DNA from: Gemmiger sp. An50
Lineage (GTDB): Bacteria; Bacillota; Clostridia; Oscillospirales; Ruminococcaceae
Length of the DNA: 64,000 nucleotides
Reading direction: 5' to 3'
Assembly: GCF_002161595.1 (NCBI RefSeq)
Contig: NZ_NFID01000016.1
Location: 1 to 64,000, forward strand
The notes under the pieces are model-generated. The model worked only from the letters and a program-made list of their open reading frames with translations. It ran no database searches and was not told where the DNA came from. A program made the position numbers and the translations under genes. Shown piece by piece: positions 8,849 through 17,492 of the stretch. Numbering within the stretch: the stretch's first letter is position 1; each line of letters starts with the position of its first letter.

Positions 8849-10123
8849 TCATATTCTAGATTTCATAAAGTGATTCACTTGAAAACACACTCCATAACAG
8901 ATCATCAGAAGAAGTGCGCCTCTCAACAATTGTGATGGAGAATACAGGTACCATCTAAATGCTGTAGATACAATATAAATAGACAAACATCTATTCAAAC
9001 CACTTTGGAAAACATTCGACTTTGCTATATAGCGAAACCATGCAATCACTATTCCAGAGAACGCAAAAACGCCACTCCATCCCAAATAGAAGTGTCCAAA
9101 GAAAGGCAGCACCCCGCCAAAATAATGCAAATAATATTGATGCGTAAACTGCGCCAGATTCGAGTCAGGCACCGAACCGCCAAAAAAAATGGACAGAATA
9201 AAAAGCCCAAACATTTCTAATCGCTTAGTCTCCGACAAAATCAATTCCGTTTTCAAAAATGTTAAAGAAGTAAAAAACGCTGAATAAGCTGTATCCAGCG
9301 AACCACCTGTCGCAATTACTTTCTCTACAGCCTCTCTCAACGAATTAACTGACAACACAAAACTTGCTCGTTGCTGTCCTATTGAAACAAGCACAAAAAA
9401 AAGGAATACAATAACAGGAGCTACTTTACCAATGCTAATTTTATCAATTATGACGCACAAGCTCCAGCAAATTAATAGTTGCAGCCCTGTAATTCTCCCA
9501 CCATATACAAAATTTTGCAAAGCAAATGCACCCAGCAAAATCGTTAAAATCATTTGAAATCTTTTTGTTCCTCCATAATAAAATCCCAAAATGAAAAATA
9601 TTATCGAATATTCGTAAATCGTACTAGGGGCTCCACGTTCCCCTGCTATATCGGGACGTGTAAATCCAAACACCCAAACAAATACAAGCGCCACACAAAT
9701 TCCAACAACTATCAAATCGTTTGTTTCATTATTCACAATCAGGCAGTGTTTTTCACTTCTGTCAGACATTTTACTCGGCGCAAACAAATTGAGCATCACA
9801 AAAAACACAATAAGTAATAGCAACGCTTTTGTTACTACTTGCTGATCAGCCCAAGACGTGAAATATGAATCGATTTGTCCAATAACGTTTGCGTAACAAA
9901 TGCTCCAATTACAATACAAAAAGATCACATTAACAATTAGCAAATACCAATTATTTCTTGCTTTTAAAACGCCAATCAAATTTACTGTCAGCAACAGCCA
10001 AACAGTATATAAGTTTAATTCTCCTCTTTGATTCATTGCTGCAACACAAACAGCAACCGTATAAAACCACGTCTCAAATATTTTTACAACAATATTTTTT
10101 CTTGATAATTTCATTTTTCTCAT
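8849..10123 (-). CDS. wzy: Wzy-like O-antigen/oligosaccharide repeat-unit polymerase
   Basis: This 424-residue protein is almost entirely hydrophobic, with roughly 10-12 predicted membrane helices and a large polar loop in the C-terminal half (FGGSVPDSNLAQFTHQYYLH). That layout, low conservation and position between glycosyltransferases and a Wzx gene identify repeat-unit polymerases, which link lipid-carried units at the outer membrane face. No strong ribosome site is visible before the first ATG; the in-frame ATG four codons in is possible. It is one of the most AT-rich genes of the locus, as is usual for wzy. Confidence 0.8.
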   Translation of the reverse strand: MRKMKLSRKNIVVKIFETWFYTVAVCVAAMNQRGELNLYTVWLLLTVNLIGVLKARNNWYLLIVNVIFLYCNWSICYANVIGQIDSYFTSWADQQVVTKALLLLIVFFVMLNLFAPSKMSDRSEKHCLIVNNETNDLIVVGICVALVFVWVFGFTRPDIAGERGAPSTIYEYSIIFFILGFYYGGTKRFQMILTILLGAFALQNFVYGGRITGLQLLICWSLCVIIDKISIGKVAPVIVFLFFVLVSIGQQRASFVLSVNSLREAVEKVIATGGSLDTAYSAFFTSLTFLKTELILSETKRLEMFGLFILSIFFGGSVPDSNLAQFTHQYYLHYFGGVLPFFGHFYLGWSGVFAFSGIVIAWFRYIAKSNVFQSGLNRCLSIYIVSTAFRWYLYSPSQLLRGALLLMICYGVCFQVNHFMKSRI

Positions 10124-10139
10124 TACAACATTTATTATC

Positions 10140-11249
10140 TTACTTGTAACTATAAATAGTGCGCACCAAATTGCTCAAGCCAGAAGGTATAACTTTTGTA
10201 TTTACATTAAATCCCCCTAGTGTTTCTCTTGCTCCACCAGTATCATATGTAATTACTGGTGTTCCGCAAGCCTGTGCTTCTAAGTTAACAGTGGGGTAGT
10301 TATCTTCATAGGTAGGATTCACAAACACATCTGCTGCCGTATAAATTTGCGCCAACTCTTTCGCACTATTTGTACGCTCCACTCCAATAATATTCTTTTT
10401 GCACTGTTTCATTTGCTCATGATTTAATCCCACCAACACAATCACATATCGATCATCCAAAATATCAGCCAATTTTATAAAATCACTTAATCCTTTTCTT
10501 TCTTCCCATACACTCGCCACGCCTAAAACAATTTTTTTATTTTGCAGCCCATATCTGTCACGGAAATCACTGGGAGTTGGCTTAAACACAGTTGTATCAA
10601 TAGTGTTATAGTGCACTTCAACTGGATACTCTTTCAAAAAACTATCTCGTGTTAAATTAGCTAACCACTTTGAGGGTGTAATCAAAGTCAAATCTTTAAC
10701 GCCCGTAAAAGCTTGCTTCTTCCTCATAAAATTATTCCGGCTATTATCTATTAAAATGCTAGTCGGATATTTTCTTTTCTGCGAGCATTTTTCGCACATA
10801 TTTTTCCATTTCTCACAACCGGCCATCGTGAAGTATGAACAATGGCCGGTAAATGCCCAGCAATCATGCAGCGTCCACTTCACCTTCATTTGCGGCCTGC
10901 TTTTTATCCAATCAAACAGCAATTCAATATTGATATAATAGCCATGGATATTGTGTAGCCAAAGAACTTCCGGGTCATATGTATCCGCCCATTTCAAAAA
11001 CTCTTTGGTTGCTTTTTTCGAACCGAATCCATGTTCATCCAAAATTCGTGTCCGCAATGCATGGAATTTTAGATCAACATTATTTCCGATGCGAACTGCA
11101 TATTTTTGAAACTTCTCAGGAACATCCTCTACTCGACCATATGCGATTTTCACTTCATGCCCCTGATTTTCCAGTTGATACGCCAAATCTGTACAAATGC
11201 GTCCTGTGCTTCGTATACCACAGACCGAATTAACAAACAGATATTTCAT
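10140..11249 (-). CDS. GT4-family glycosyltransferase (WcaC-like)
   Basis: This is a GT-B fold protein of 369 residues. The N-terminal half has LWLHNIHGYYINIE, WTLHDCWAFTGHCSYF and a cysteine-rich stretch (GCEKWKNMCEKC), as in colanic-acid-type transferases. The C-terminal half has VASVWEERKGL and the donor-site glutamates PTYEDNYPTVNLEAQACGTP. It should add the third or later sugar of the repeat unit at the cytoplasmic face; donor and linkage are unknown. It overlaps the preceding WbuB-like gene by 20 bases. Confidence 0.82.
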   Translation of the reverse strand: MKYLFVNSVCGIRSTGRICTDLAYQLENQGHEVKIAYGRVEDVPEKFQKYAVRIGNNVDLKFHALRTRILDEHGFGSKKATKEFLKWADTYDPEVLWLHNIHGYYINIELLFDWIKSRPQMKVKWTLHDCWAFTGHCSYFTMAGCEKWKNMCEKCSQKRKYPTSILIDNSRNNFMRKKQAFTGVKDLTLITPSKWLANLTRDSFLKEYPVEVHYNTIDTTVFKPTPSDFRDRYGLQNKKIVLGVASVWEERKGLSDFIKLADILDDRYVIVLVGLNHEQMKQCKKNIIGVERTNSAKELAQIYTAADVFVNPTYEDNYPTVNLEAQACGTPVITYDTGGARETLGGFNVNTKVIPSGLSNLVRTIYSYK

Positions 11250-12462
11250 GCTCTCTCTTTCCCTTTTGTTTCATTTTTTGCAAGACATTTTCAAGACTTT
11301 CAAAATGCTTTTTTGCAGTAAATTCATTTTTAAAATAAACACGTGCTTTTTCACCGCACTGAGAAAAACGTTCACGATCATTTATAAAACTGATCATAGC
11401 CTTTGCCAGCCCGTTCACATCACCTGCATTTACACACAATCCACATCCGCTTTCTTTGATGATTTCTTGTCCAGCGCCATTAATTGCCCCTAATATCGGT
11501 TTTCCAGCTGCCATGTAAGTTTGCACTTTTCCTGGCAATGTATGCCCTATCAAATTATCGCCATTTAAGGTTAGAAGACAAGCATCTGCAATCTTATAAA
11601 AAGCTGCTGTTTGGTTTGCTGGAACCGGTCCATAAAATTTGATCCTTTCCATCTGCTGCAAATCATTCGCAAGCTTTTTGCAAGATTCAAGATTTGTTCC
11701 TCCTCCCACCAGATGGATTGTATAATCCAGTTCTTGTGGGATTCTTGCACTTGCTTCAATTATTTTCTCTACATCTTGAACCTTTCCGATATTTCCGATA
11801 AACAAGAAATCCGTATGATTCGTAGGCTTTTTTTCAAGATTTTCCTGCAAAAGTTCTTCCGAAGCGTATTGTGGCAAATAGCTCATCTTTTCCCTAGGAT
11901 ATTTGATTACATGATTCAAATAATCAAAAAAGGGAGTAGAAGAAACGGCAATATGGTCACATCGGTTGTAGATCCATTTACTCAATGCATGTACTAATGT
12001 ATAGAATAAACTTTCTTCTTGGAAGCCCATTGCCTTGATGCTTTCCGGCCACAAATCCATACAATATAAAAACAAGGGCTTGTGATATCGATTTTTCAAA
12101 CGAATAGCGGGTATTGCCATTGTAACCGGAGAAACTTCCCAAACATAAATTACATCAAAGTCCTCCCACTTTTTCAGAGAAGCAAAAATCCAGCCAGATA
12201 TCGCAAAAGACATATAATTCAAGCACCTAAAAATCGCCCCATGATGCCGTGCAATTGTAGACACTCGATACACCTTTGCCCCATGATAAATCTGCTTACG
12301 TTTTCTGAACCACTTATATTCCTTGGGAATCCTGGAAGTGGTATAATCCGGTAAACCGGTCAGCACGGTCACCTCATGCCCCCGTTCAACAAGCTGTTTG
12401 ACAATATCATTTACAGCATAAATATCCGGGTAAAAGCATTGCGTCACAACTAAAATTTTCAA
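11230..12462 (-). CDS. wbuB: WbuB-like GT4 glycosyltransferase (probable L-FucNAc transferase)
   Basis: Residues MKILVVTQCFYPDIYAVNDI and YVWEVSPVTMAIPA followed by LYCMDLWPES match the WbuB subgroup, which adds L-FucNAc as second sugar in several O-antigens and capsules. The C-terminal half has the usual FIGNIGKVQDVEKII and NAGDVNGLA elements. The presence of a complete capE/capF/capG set in the same operon supports L-FucNAc as donor. The start is a TTG at 12462, preceded by GAGGGGA at seven bases; no better ATG exists. The gene lies 14 bases after the initiating transferase, so the two probably build the first disaccharide. Confidence 0.82.
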   Translation of the reverse strand: MKILVVTQCFYPDIYAVNDIVKQLVERGHEVTVLTGLPDYTTSRIPKEYKWFRKRKQIYHGAKVYRVSTIARHHGAIFRCLNYMSFAISGWIFASLKKWEDFDVIYVWEVSPVTMAIPAIRLKNRYHKPLFLYCMDLWPESIKAMGFQEESLFYTLVHALSKWIYNRCDHIAVSSTPFFDYLNHVIKYPREKMSYLPQYASEELLQENLEKKPTNHTDFLFIGNIGKVQDVEKIIEASARIPQELDYTIHLVGGGTNLESCKKLANDLQQMERIKFYGPVPANQTAAFYKIADACLLTLNGDNLIGHTLPGKVQTYMAAGKPILGAINGAGQEIIKESGCGLCVNAGDVNGLAKAMISFINDRERFSQCGEKARVYFKNEFTAKKHFESLENVLQKMKQKGKREHEISVC

Positions 12463-12476
12463 GACATTGTCCCCTC

Positions 12477-13268
12477 TTACATCGCCCGGCGCTGCTGACG
12501 CAACACCTGAGATTCCTCCTGGAACTGTGTGAATTCACACTGCTCCTTTTTCTCCTGAATCAGCTGTTCCTGTTGGTGACGCATCTCATCCCGATGATGG
12601 TGTGCAGTCACACCTTCCTTAATATCCTGACGGCCCAGCACCTTCAGTACACTGTCGAAAAACACCTTTGCGTCAAAGGCCATGCTCACATTTTTTAAGT
12701 ACTCCCGATCGTAGAACACCTTGTCGTAGTCGTTTAGTAGATCGCGACCGTTGATTTGTGCCCAACCGGTGATACCCGGCTTCAGCTGATCTACGCCGTA
12801 GTACCGGCGCAGGAAGTGCACACTGCGCTCTTGGCGAATCAGAGGGCGGGGACCGATCAGGCTCATGTCTCCCACCAGTACATTAAATAGCTGCGGAAGT
12901 TCATCGATGCTGGTATCCCGCAGAAAGCGGCCCAGTTTGGAAATATAGCTGTCCGCATTTTGCAAATTTCCGGTAGAGGAATACTTCGGCGCAGTGCTCT
13001 TCATTGTTCGGAACTTTACAATATAAAACACATGACTGTCCTGCCCCACTCTCTTCTGCCGAAAAAACACCGGTTCATTGGGACTGCTCAGTTTCTGCAA
13101 TACTGCCACAAACAGAAACGGGATTGCCAGTACTACAAGTGCCATGCCAGAAACAATCATATCGAATATCCGCTTCATTTTCAGATATCGCCGCTGTTCC
13201 GAAGTCAGCGGAATGCGATGTTCCCGCATGATCCCCCTCATGGTTTTTGTTCTCAACTCTGTCTCCAT
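12477..13268 (-). CDS. Initiating sugar-phosphate transferase (undecaprenyl-phosphate, PglC/WcaJ C-terminal type)
   Basis: This 263-residue protein has one N-terminal membrane segment (FDMIVSGMALVVLAIPFLF) after a basic stretch, then the phosphoglycosyl transferase motifs VFFRQKRVG, KFRTMKS, DELPQLFNV, SLIGPRP and PGITGWAQINGRD. It transfers a sugar-1-phosphate to undecaprenyl phosphate, starting each repeat unit. An unusual polar C-terminal tail rich in Q, E, H and R (about 50 residues after the last core motif) is not part of the catalytic domain. The gene starts 24 bases after the helicase stop, with GGAG seven bases before the ATG, and heads the biosynthetic part of the operon. Confidence 0.9.
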   Translation of the reverse strand: METELRTKTMRGIMREHRIPLTSEQRRYLKMKRIFDMIVSGMALVVLAIPFLFVAVLQKLSSPNEPVFFRQKRVGQDSHVFYIVKFRTMKSTAPKYSSTGNLQNADSYISKLGRFLRDTSIDELPQLFNVLVGDMSLIGPRPLIRQERSVHFLRRYYGVDQLKPGITGWAQINGRDLLNDYDKVFYDREYLKNVSMAFDAKVFFDSVLKVLGRQDIKEGVTAHHHRDEMRHQQEQLIQEKKEQCEFTQFQEESQVLRQQRRAM

Positions 13269-13292
13269 CCTTCTGCTCCCCTTATGCGTATT

Positions 13293-15605
13293 TCAAATTC
13301 CCAATCGCTGTAATTTTTCCCGTTTCTCTGTGGGCAAAGGTTTTTTCGCCCCGGGCTGGAGGGCTCTCCTCTGCTCATAAATCCAGCGGCCCAGCCAGAT
13401 GCCGTCGCTGGTTTTGTATTTCGCAGGAATGTTCAGATTCCCATGCTCTTCCAGATATTCCTGGGCCAGCTTGTAGCGGTGCTGCCAGGAATCCTCTTTC
13501 CGCCAGACCATTCCAATGCTTTCCAGCATCTTCACCCGGTCTGCATCCAGATGCTTTCCGCTTTCCGGCGGTTGCAGGTAAGCGTACCGCTGGCGGGCAA
13601 CCCATTTGCCCAGAGCCAGCCCCTCACTGTTCTGGTAAGTGGGCGGCACGTTCAGATTCCCATGAATTTTGAAGTACTGCTCTGCTGCCAGATACCCCTG
13701 CATCCACTGGTTATCTTTACAATTGCCCCAGTACATTCCAATGGAATCCAGTCGGGAAATCTGCTCCTGACTCAATGGCTTTCGATTGAATTTTCCTTCC
13801 CGGGCCTGACGTAAGGCTCGAATCCAGTTTCCCAGTGCAAAGCCATCCGGCGATTTGTAATCCACCGGTACGATCAAATTGCCATGCTCGTTGTAATATT
13901 CCATTGCTCTGCAGTAGTTCTTCTCCCACTGCAGGCTGGGGGCATCCCAGACCATACCAATGGCATCCAGCCGAGCAATTCGCTCCCTGTTCAGGATGCT
14001 TGCATGTTCTCCATTCGCCCGGCGCTGGCGCAGGTTGTAAATCCAATTACCCAGTGCAAAGCCATCCGCTGCTTTATACCGGGCCGGAACAAGCAGATCG
14101 CCAAACTCCTCGTAATAGGCTTTCGCGTGTTCAAACCCGTTTTCCCAGGCACTTTCCAGCTGATTTTCCCACACCATTCCGATGCTGTTCAGCCGCTCGA
14201 TCTGTCCGGGAGTGAGTGTTCCGCTTCGGTTGCCCGCATACACCGAACGCTGTACGCCGATCCAGTATCCCAGCGAAAGTCCACCCGGTGTCTTATACCG
14301 TTTGGGAACCTTCAGGTCCCCATGTTCCGCTGCATATTCTTTGGCCGCAGCAAAATACTGTTCCCAAGTTCCGCTCAGGCTGTTGCGCAGCGTCTCAAAC
14401 AGCGCACGGCAATCCTGTACCTGCTCCACCACTTGGAAGCGTTCGGTAACGATTTTGTCTCCTTCTCTCACCGAATACATGTGCTGCACGGCGGTGGCCA
14501 TCTCTTCCTTCAAGGTGTCGATGCTGCACAGTCCCTCGAAGTTATTCACAACATCCAGAATCAGGGGCACTGCGCTGTCGCCCGCGGTCAGGGCCCGACC
14601 GATCTGCTGCTTGTAGATGATCGGGCTAATGGTAGGCCGGAACAGAATCACGCCCGAGATTCCATCCACATGAACCCCCTCGTTAAGCATGTCGATGCAG
14701 AAGAGCAGCTTCAGGGCACTGCTGGAGTCCGCCTTGAATTTCGCAAACGCCTTGCTGGTTTCCGGGTCTTCGGAATAGGCCATGTAGAAATGGATGTCCG
14801 GATTCACTCCGGCAAACCAAGAGCGGGACTGCTCCATCATCTCGCGCATGTGCTCCATGCCAGAGCAGAACACGATGTATTTGCCGCTTTTGCTCGTCAT
14901 ATGGCGGGCAAACACCTGCTCCAGACCATCCGCCTGCTCCAGTGCCCGGCGCAGGGCATCCAGATATTTCTGGTTCACATCCCGCAGCGCAGTCGGCCGC
15001 ATGGTGCGCACCTGTTTCTGGTATCGTTCCAGCTCATTCTGGTATTTGAACACGGTGGTCACATACTTCGGAGCAGGCAAAATTCCCCGGACGATCGCCT
15101 CACCCAGGGATAGTTCACTTGCGATATGGCCTTCGAACAGCTCTTCTGCCATATCGCGCATATTATCCAGATATCTTACGTTGGTTGCGGAAAGGCCCAG
15201 CAGCTTTGCGCCAGGGTTAGCTGCAATGGTACGTTGTACCGCATTGCCCCACTGTTCCGCACCGCACCGGTGGAACTCATCCAGAATGATGTAATCCGCA
15301 TTTATTGCCAGCTCTTCCTCACTGAGAAGCAGCAGCTTGGCATAGGTGCGGAAGGTTACATTGGGAAGCTTGTCCGGCCCGCCGCAGCGTGCCAGACTTT
15401 CCAGCTGAGTGGCATAAATATACTCGCTGGGACCAAGCCAAAGGATTTGTTTTTCCGCCTGGTCCAGAGCGAGTTGAAATGCAATGAAGCTTTTTCCGGT
15501 TCCGGTGGGGTGGACGATGGCTGCTTTGCCTGCCTGTTCCAGCATGGCAATGGCGGAAAGATATGCCTTCTGGTTGTGCTCAAACAATTTCACCGCCACA
15601 TGCAT
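13293..15605 (-). CDS. SF2 DEAD/DEAH-type helicase with five C-terminal helicase-associated repeats
   Basis: The first 400 residues form an SF2 helicase core: Walker A HPTGTGKSF, Walker B DEFHRCG, motif III LGLSATN and motif VI QQIGRALTAG. About 360 residues follow with five tandem helicase-associated repeats (PF03457 type) of roughly 68-72 residues. Each has a W-x-x-x-Y/F start, EHGNL-x-VP-x-x-Y, G-x-x-LG-x-W and an SIGM-x-W end; the fifth ends at LGI without the final tryptophan. Such proteins are predicted nucleic-acid translocases of unknown role. The gene reads straight into the capsule genes, so it is probably cotranscribed. ATG 15605 sits very close to GGGAGG; GTG 15599 has better spacing. 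Confidence 0.85.
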   Translation of the reverse strand: MHVAVKLFEHNQKAYLSAIAMLEQAGKAAIVHPTGTGKSFIAFQLALDQAEKQILWLGPSEYIYATQLESLARCGGPDKLPNVTFRTYAKLLLLSEEELAINADYIILDEFHRCGAEQWGNAVQRTIAANPGAKLLGLSATNVRYLDNMRDMAEELFEGHIASELSLGEAIVRGILPAPKYVTTVFKYQNELERYQKQVRTMRPTALRDVNQKYLDALRRALEQADGLEQVFARHMTSKSGKYIVFCSGMEHMREMMEQSRSWFAGVNPDIHFYMAYSEDPETSKAFAKFKADSSSALKLLFCIDMLNEGVHVDGISGVILFRPTISPIIYKQQIGRALTAGDSAVPLILDVVNNFEGLCSIDTLKEEMATAVQHMYSVREGDKIVTERFQVVEQVQDCRALFETLRNSLSGTWEQYFAAAKEYAAEHGDLKVPKRYKTPGGLSLGYWIGVQRSVYAGNRSGTLTPGQIERLNSIGMVWENQLESAWENGFEHAKAYYEEFGDLLVPARYKAADGFALGNWIYNLRQRRANGEHASILNRERIARLDAIGMVWDAPSLQWEKNYCRAMEYYNEHGNLIVPVDYKSPDGFALGNWIRALRQAREGKFNRKPLSQEQISRLDSIGMYWGNCKDNQWMQGYLAAEQYFKIHGNLNVPPTYQNSEGLALGKWVARQRYAYLQPPESGKHLDADRVKMLESIGMVWRKEDSWQHRYKLAQEYLEEHGNLNIPAKYKTSDGIWLGRWIYEQRRALQPGAKKPLPTEKREKLQRLGI

Positions 15606-15820
15606 CGCCTCCCTCTCCGCGGTTTACAACGTAAGAAGCAATATGTTTTGTCTTTTGGGACAGAAATTCGGGCAAATGACTGAATTCTTTCGAGAAGCAT
15701 CGAATAGCATTGAAAAAAACTGCAAAATAGGTTATGATTAAAATAATCTTGTGTACCCTGTTCTAAATGCATTAATCTTTTATCTAAAATTTCGATACAG
15801 AATGCTTCTTCTGTCATATA

Positions 15821-15864
15821 AAAAAGCCCGCCACATTTCACTCCCAAAATGTGGCGGGCTTTTT
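15821..15864 (-). terminator. Rho-independent terminator between recombinase and capsule operon
   Basis: A near-perfect stem (AAAGCCCGCCACATTT pairs with AAATGTGGCGGGCTTT) encloses a short loop and is followed by a T run on both strands. It should stop transcripts coming from the recombinase gene before the helicase leader; it could also act in the plus direction. Confidence 0.85.
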
Positions 15865-15914
15865 CCTTCGTTTTTATTCGTTTTTTACCCTTTCATACAG
15901 CTTTTTTGCAGGGC

Positions 15915-15953
15915 AAAAAGGCCATCCGACTTCGGCGGATGGCCTTCGTTTTG
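15915..15953 (-). terminator. Rho-independent terminator of the recombinase gene
   Basis: The inverted repeat AAGGCCATCCG / CGGATGGCCTT with a seven-base loop is followed by TTTTT on the minus strand, 18 bases after the recombinase stop codon. With the second terminator at 15821 it forms a double stop that isolates the capsule operon from recombinase transcription. Confidence 0.85.
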
Positions 15954-15970
15954 TTCGGCTTTCCCTTACA

Positions 15971-16810
15971 TTATAATATAAGGCGCAGTTTTTCGATCTG
16001 GCGGAGGTGCTCTTCCCCGCTGGTTCTTGTATAAATACGAGTTGTGTTGATGCTGCTGTGCCCCAGCAGACTTGCCAGATGTTCCAGATCCTGCTGACAC
16101 TGGTAGAAACAGCGAGCAAACAGATGCCTCAGATTATGCGGAAAGACCTTTCGGGCGGAGACCTGCGCCTTTCTGCACAGGCCCTTCATCATGGCCCAGA
16201 TATTACTGCGGTTCAATGGCTTTCCTGAACAGGTTACAAAGACACTTCCATGTGCAATTCCCCGTTCTCTGCAGTAGTGCAGGAGTTTTTCACATAGCCG
16301 CCGGGGCAGCAGGATGGTACGATATTTCTCTTTATTACAGATATCCGCCCGCCCCCTTTGCACTGCTTTCACCGTGATGAACCGCAGCTCGCTTACACGA
16401 ATCCCAGTGGAACAAATGGTTTCCAGCAGATGAAACAAGCGCAGATCTCCTTTCCGGCGGGCGGCATGCAAAAGACGATAATATTCCTGACGGGTTAGTT
16501 CCCGGCGCGGTTCTGAATAATTCCTTCGCTGTACCCGAACCGGACGCACCCGGCACTCCTGCCAGCCCATAAAATCGAAAAAGCCGTTTAGCGCTGCCAG
16601 TGCTACATTCACACTGGCCGGCGAATACCGCTCCATCAGCCATTGCTTGTAGCATACCGTTATTTCCTTTGTTACTGTTCTTCCTCCCACCCATTGCGCA
16701 AACGTGTGAAGCTGCTGCTGGTATCGATCAATCGTTTCTTTGGCCCGTTCTTTTTCAAACAACTCTTTGGAAAAGCCAATGACAGCCATTTCCTCTATGA
16801 TATGTTCCAT
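15971..16810 (-). CDS. Tyrosine recombinase/integrase (XerC/D-like)
   Basis: This is a 279-residue phage-integrase family protein with an N-terminal SAM-like core-binding domain (SPASVNVALAALNGFFDF) and the catalytic residues in order: R in STGIRVSEL, HNLRH, the H of LLGHSSINTT and the nucleophile Y in RIYTR. A strong ribosome site (GGAGGTGAT) precedes the ATG. Small single recombinases of this kind next to surface glycan operons in gut bacteria often invert promoters, but no clear pair of inverted repeats is visible here. Housekeeping XerC/D or mobile-element integration are alternatives. It is bounded by two terminators downstream. Confidence 0.88.
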   Translation of the reverse strand: MEHIIEEMAVIGFSKELFEKERAKETIDRYQQQLHTFAQWVGGRTVTKEITVCYKQWLMERYSPASVNVALAALNGFFDFMGWQECRVRPVRVQRRNYSEPRRELTRQEYYRLLHAARRKGDLRLFHLLETICSTGIRVSELRFITVKAVQRGRADICNKEKYRTILLPRRLCEKLLHYCRERGIAHGSVFVTCSGKPLNRSNIWAMMKGLCRKAQVSARKVFPHNLRHLFARCFYQCQQDLEHLASLLGHSSINTTRIYTRTSGEEHLRQIEKLRLIL

Positions 16811-16833
16811 GAAATGGTATCACCTCCGCTTTC

Positions 16834-16842
16834 ACTATAGCA
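16834..16842 (-). promoter_or_regulatory. Extended -10 promoter element of the recombinase gene
   Basis: On the minus strand the sequence TGCTATAGT forms an extended -10 box about 25 bases before the recombinase ATG. A weak TTGTCG lies upstream at short spacing. The short inverted repeat CGGT-GTT-ACCG overlaps this region. Confidence 0.4.
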
Positions 16843-16935
16843 TACGGTGTTACCGACAATGATATTTTTGCGGATCGACTATATTATCGAGCTATGCAAT
16901 TAATCATTTCAAGAAATTACCGAAAATTCGCTCCA

Positions 16936-17136
16936 TTACTCTCCCTCGTATCCGTTGGCCGCTGTTCCGTACCAGGAAAGTCGTTGTCCACATTCTTTAC
17001 AAAAATTGCAGTATTCGAACTCAATTGCCTGTCTGCACCGGGGACATCGATATCGTTCCATCCTTATGGAGTACTCCCGAACAGTCATCGGTATTCGATA
17101 TTGGATGCATTCACAGAACACTTTTGCTTCGAACAT
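16936..17136 (-). CDS. Small zinc-ribbon protein, function unknown
   Basis: The C-terminal half carries a compact cysteine cluster, YRCPRCRQAIEFEYCNFC followed by KECGQRLSW. This is a zinc-ribbon pattern common in small proteins of phages and integrative elements. The frame continues upstream to a GTG at 17247, but the start is uncertain: none of the candidate starts has a convincing ribosome site, and ATG 17136 is chosen because the sequence from there (FEAKVFCECIQYRIPMTVRE) looks protein-like. It lies behind the recombinase with the same orientation. Confidence 0.45.
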   Translation of the reverse strand: MFEAKVFCECIQYRIPMTVREYSIRMERYRCPRCRQAIEFEYCNFCKECGQRLSWYGTAANGYEGE

Positions 17137-17492
17137 CGTTATCTGGCAATGCATCCTTCGCATTGCAAGAAAACTCACAATTTTCTTATGTATATTCCTA
17201 TATCTGTGAATTTTCTGTCCTGTCTCCATGATAAATGTTGCTGCCACGCCTTATTCAAAACATTCCTAGTTATAGTTATGTTCTCATAACTCTCCTATAC
17301 TTTTTCTATGTGTGACAAGTCAGAAATCTTGACATTTCTTTTGTTCATAAATCAAAAACTATCTTTTTCCGAACCAAGTCAGCTAATTTTTATACATCCA
17401 TGTATCATCACCATTAGTGCTACTTACATATCTTACTGATGCATTCTGCATTTCAACAAAAGCTGTTACCCTTAAATAAAAGGGGGATGGTT
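17137..17492. other. Regulatory gap before the XRE gene
   Basis: This is a low-GC stretch without a convincing gene. It contains a TTGACA near 17330 without a matching -10 at normal distance, an ATACAT-CC-ATGTAT palindrome (listed separately), and at its end the AGGGGG ribosome site of the XRE gene. Confidence 0.5.
17392..17405. promoter_or_regulatory. Perfect 14-base palindrome, candidate operator of the XRE regulator
   Basis: ATACAT-CC-ATGTAT lies about 90 bases before the XRE start. XRE-family repressors commonly bind such short palindromes and control their own promoters. That this protein binds here is an inference from position only. Confidence 0.4.

Larger units (their letters stand above)
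15606..15970. other. Leader region between recombinase and helicase/capsule operon
   Basis: This 365-base stretch holds two strong hairpin terminators near the recombinase end (listed separately) and about 215 bases of leader before the helicase. No consensus promoter was found in the leader. One 8-base inverted repeat (AGAAGCAT near 15693 and ATGCTTCT near 15808) encloses about 110 bases, but it is too short to claim as an invertible-promoter end. An 85-codon minus-strand frame overlaps the helicase start and lacks a recognisable domain. Confidence 0.5.

Noticed and set aside
15693-15815. Eight-base inverted repeat (AGAAGCAT/ATGCTTCT) in the helicase leader as ends of an invertible promoter
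   Set aside because: The arms are too short for tyrosine-recombinase sites and such a match is not rare by chance in this length. No promoter is evident between the arms.
15590-15847. 85-codon minus-strand frame before the helicase
   Set aside because: It overlaps the helicase start in another frame and has neither a domain nor a ribosome site. It might be a leader peptide, but nothing supports that.
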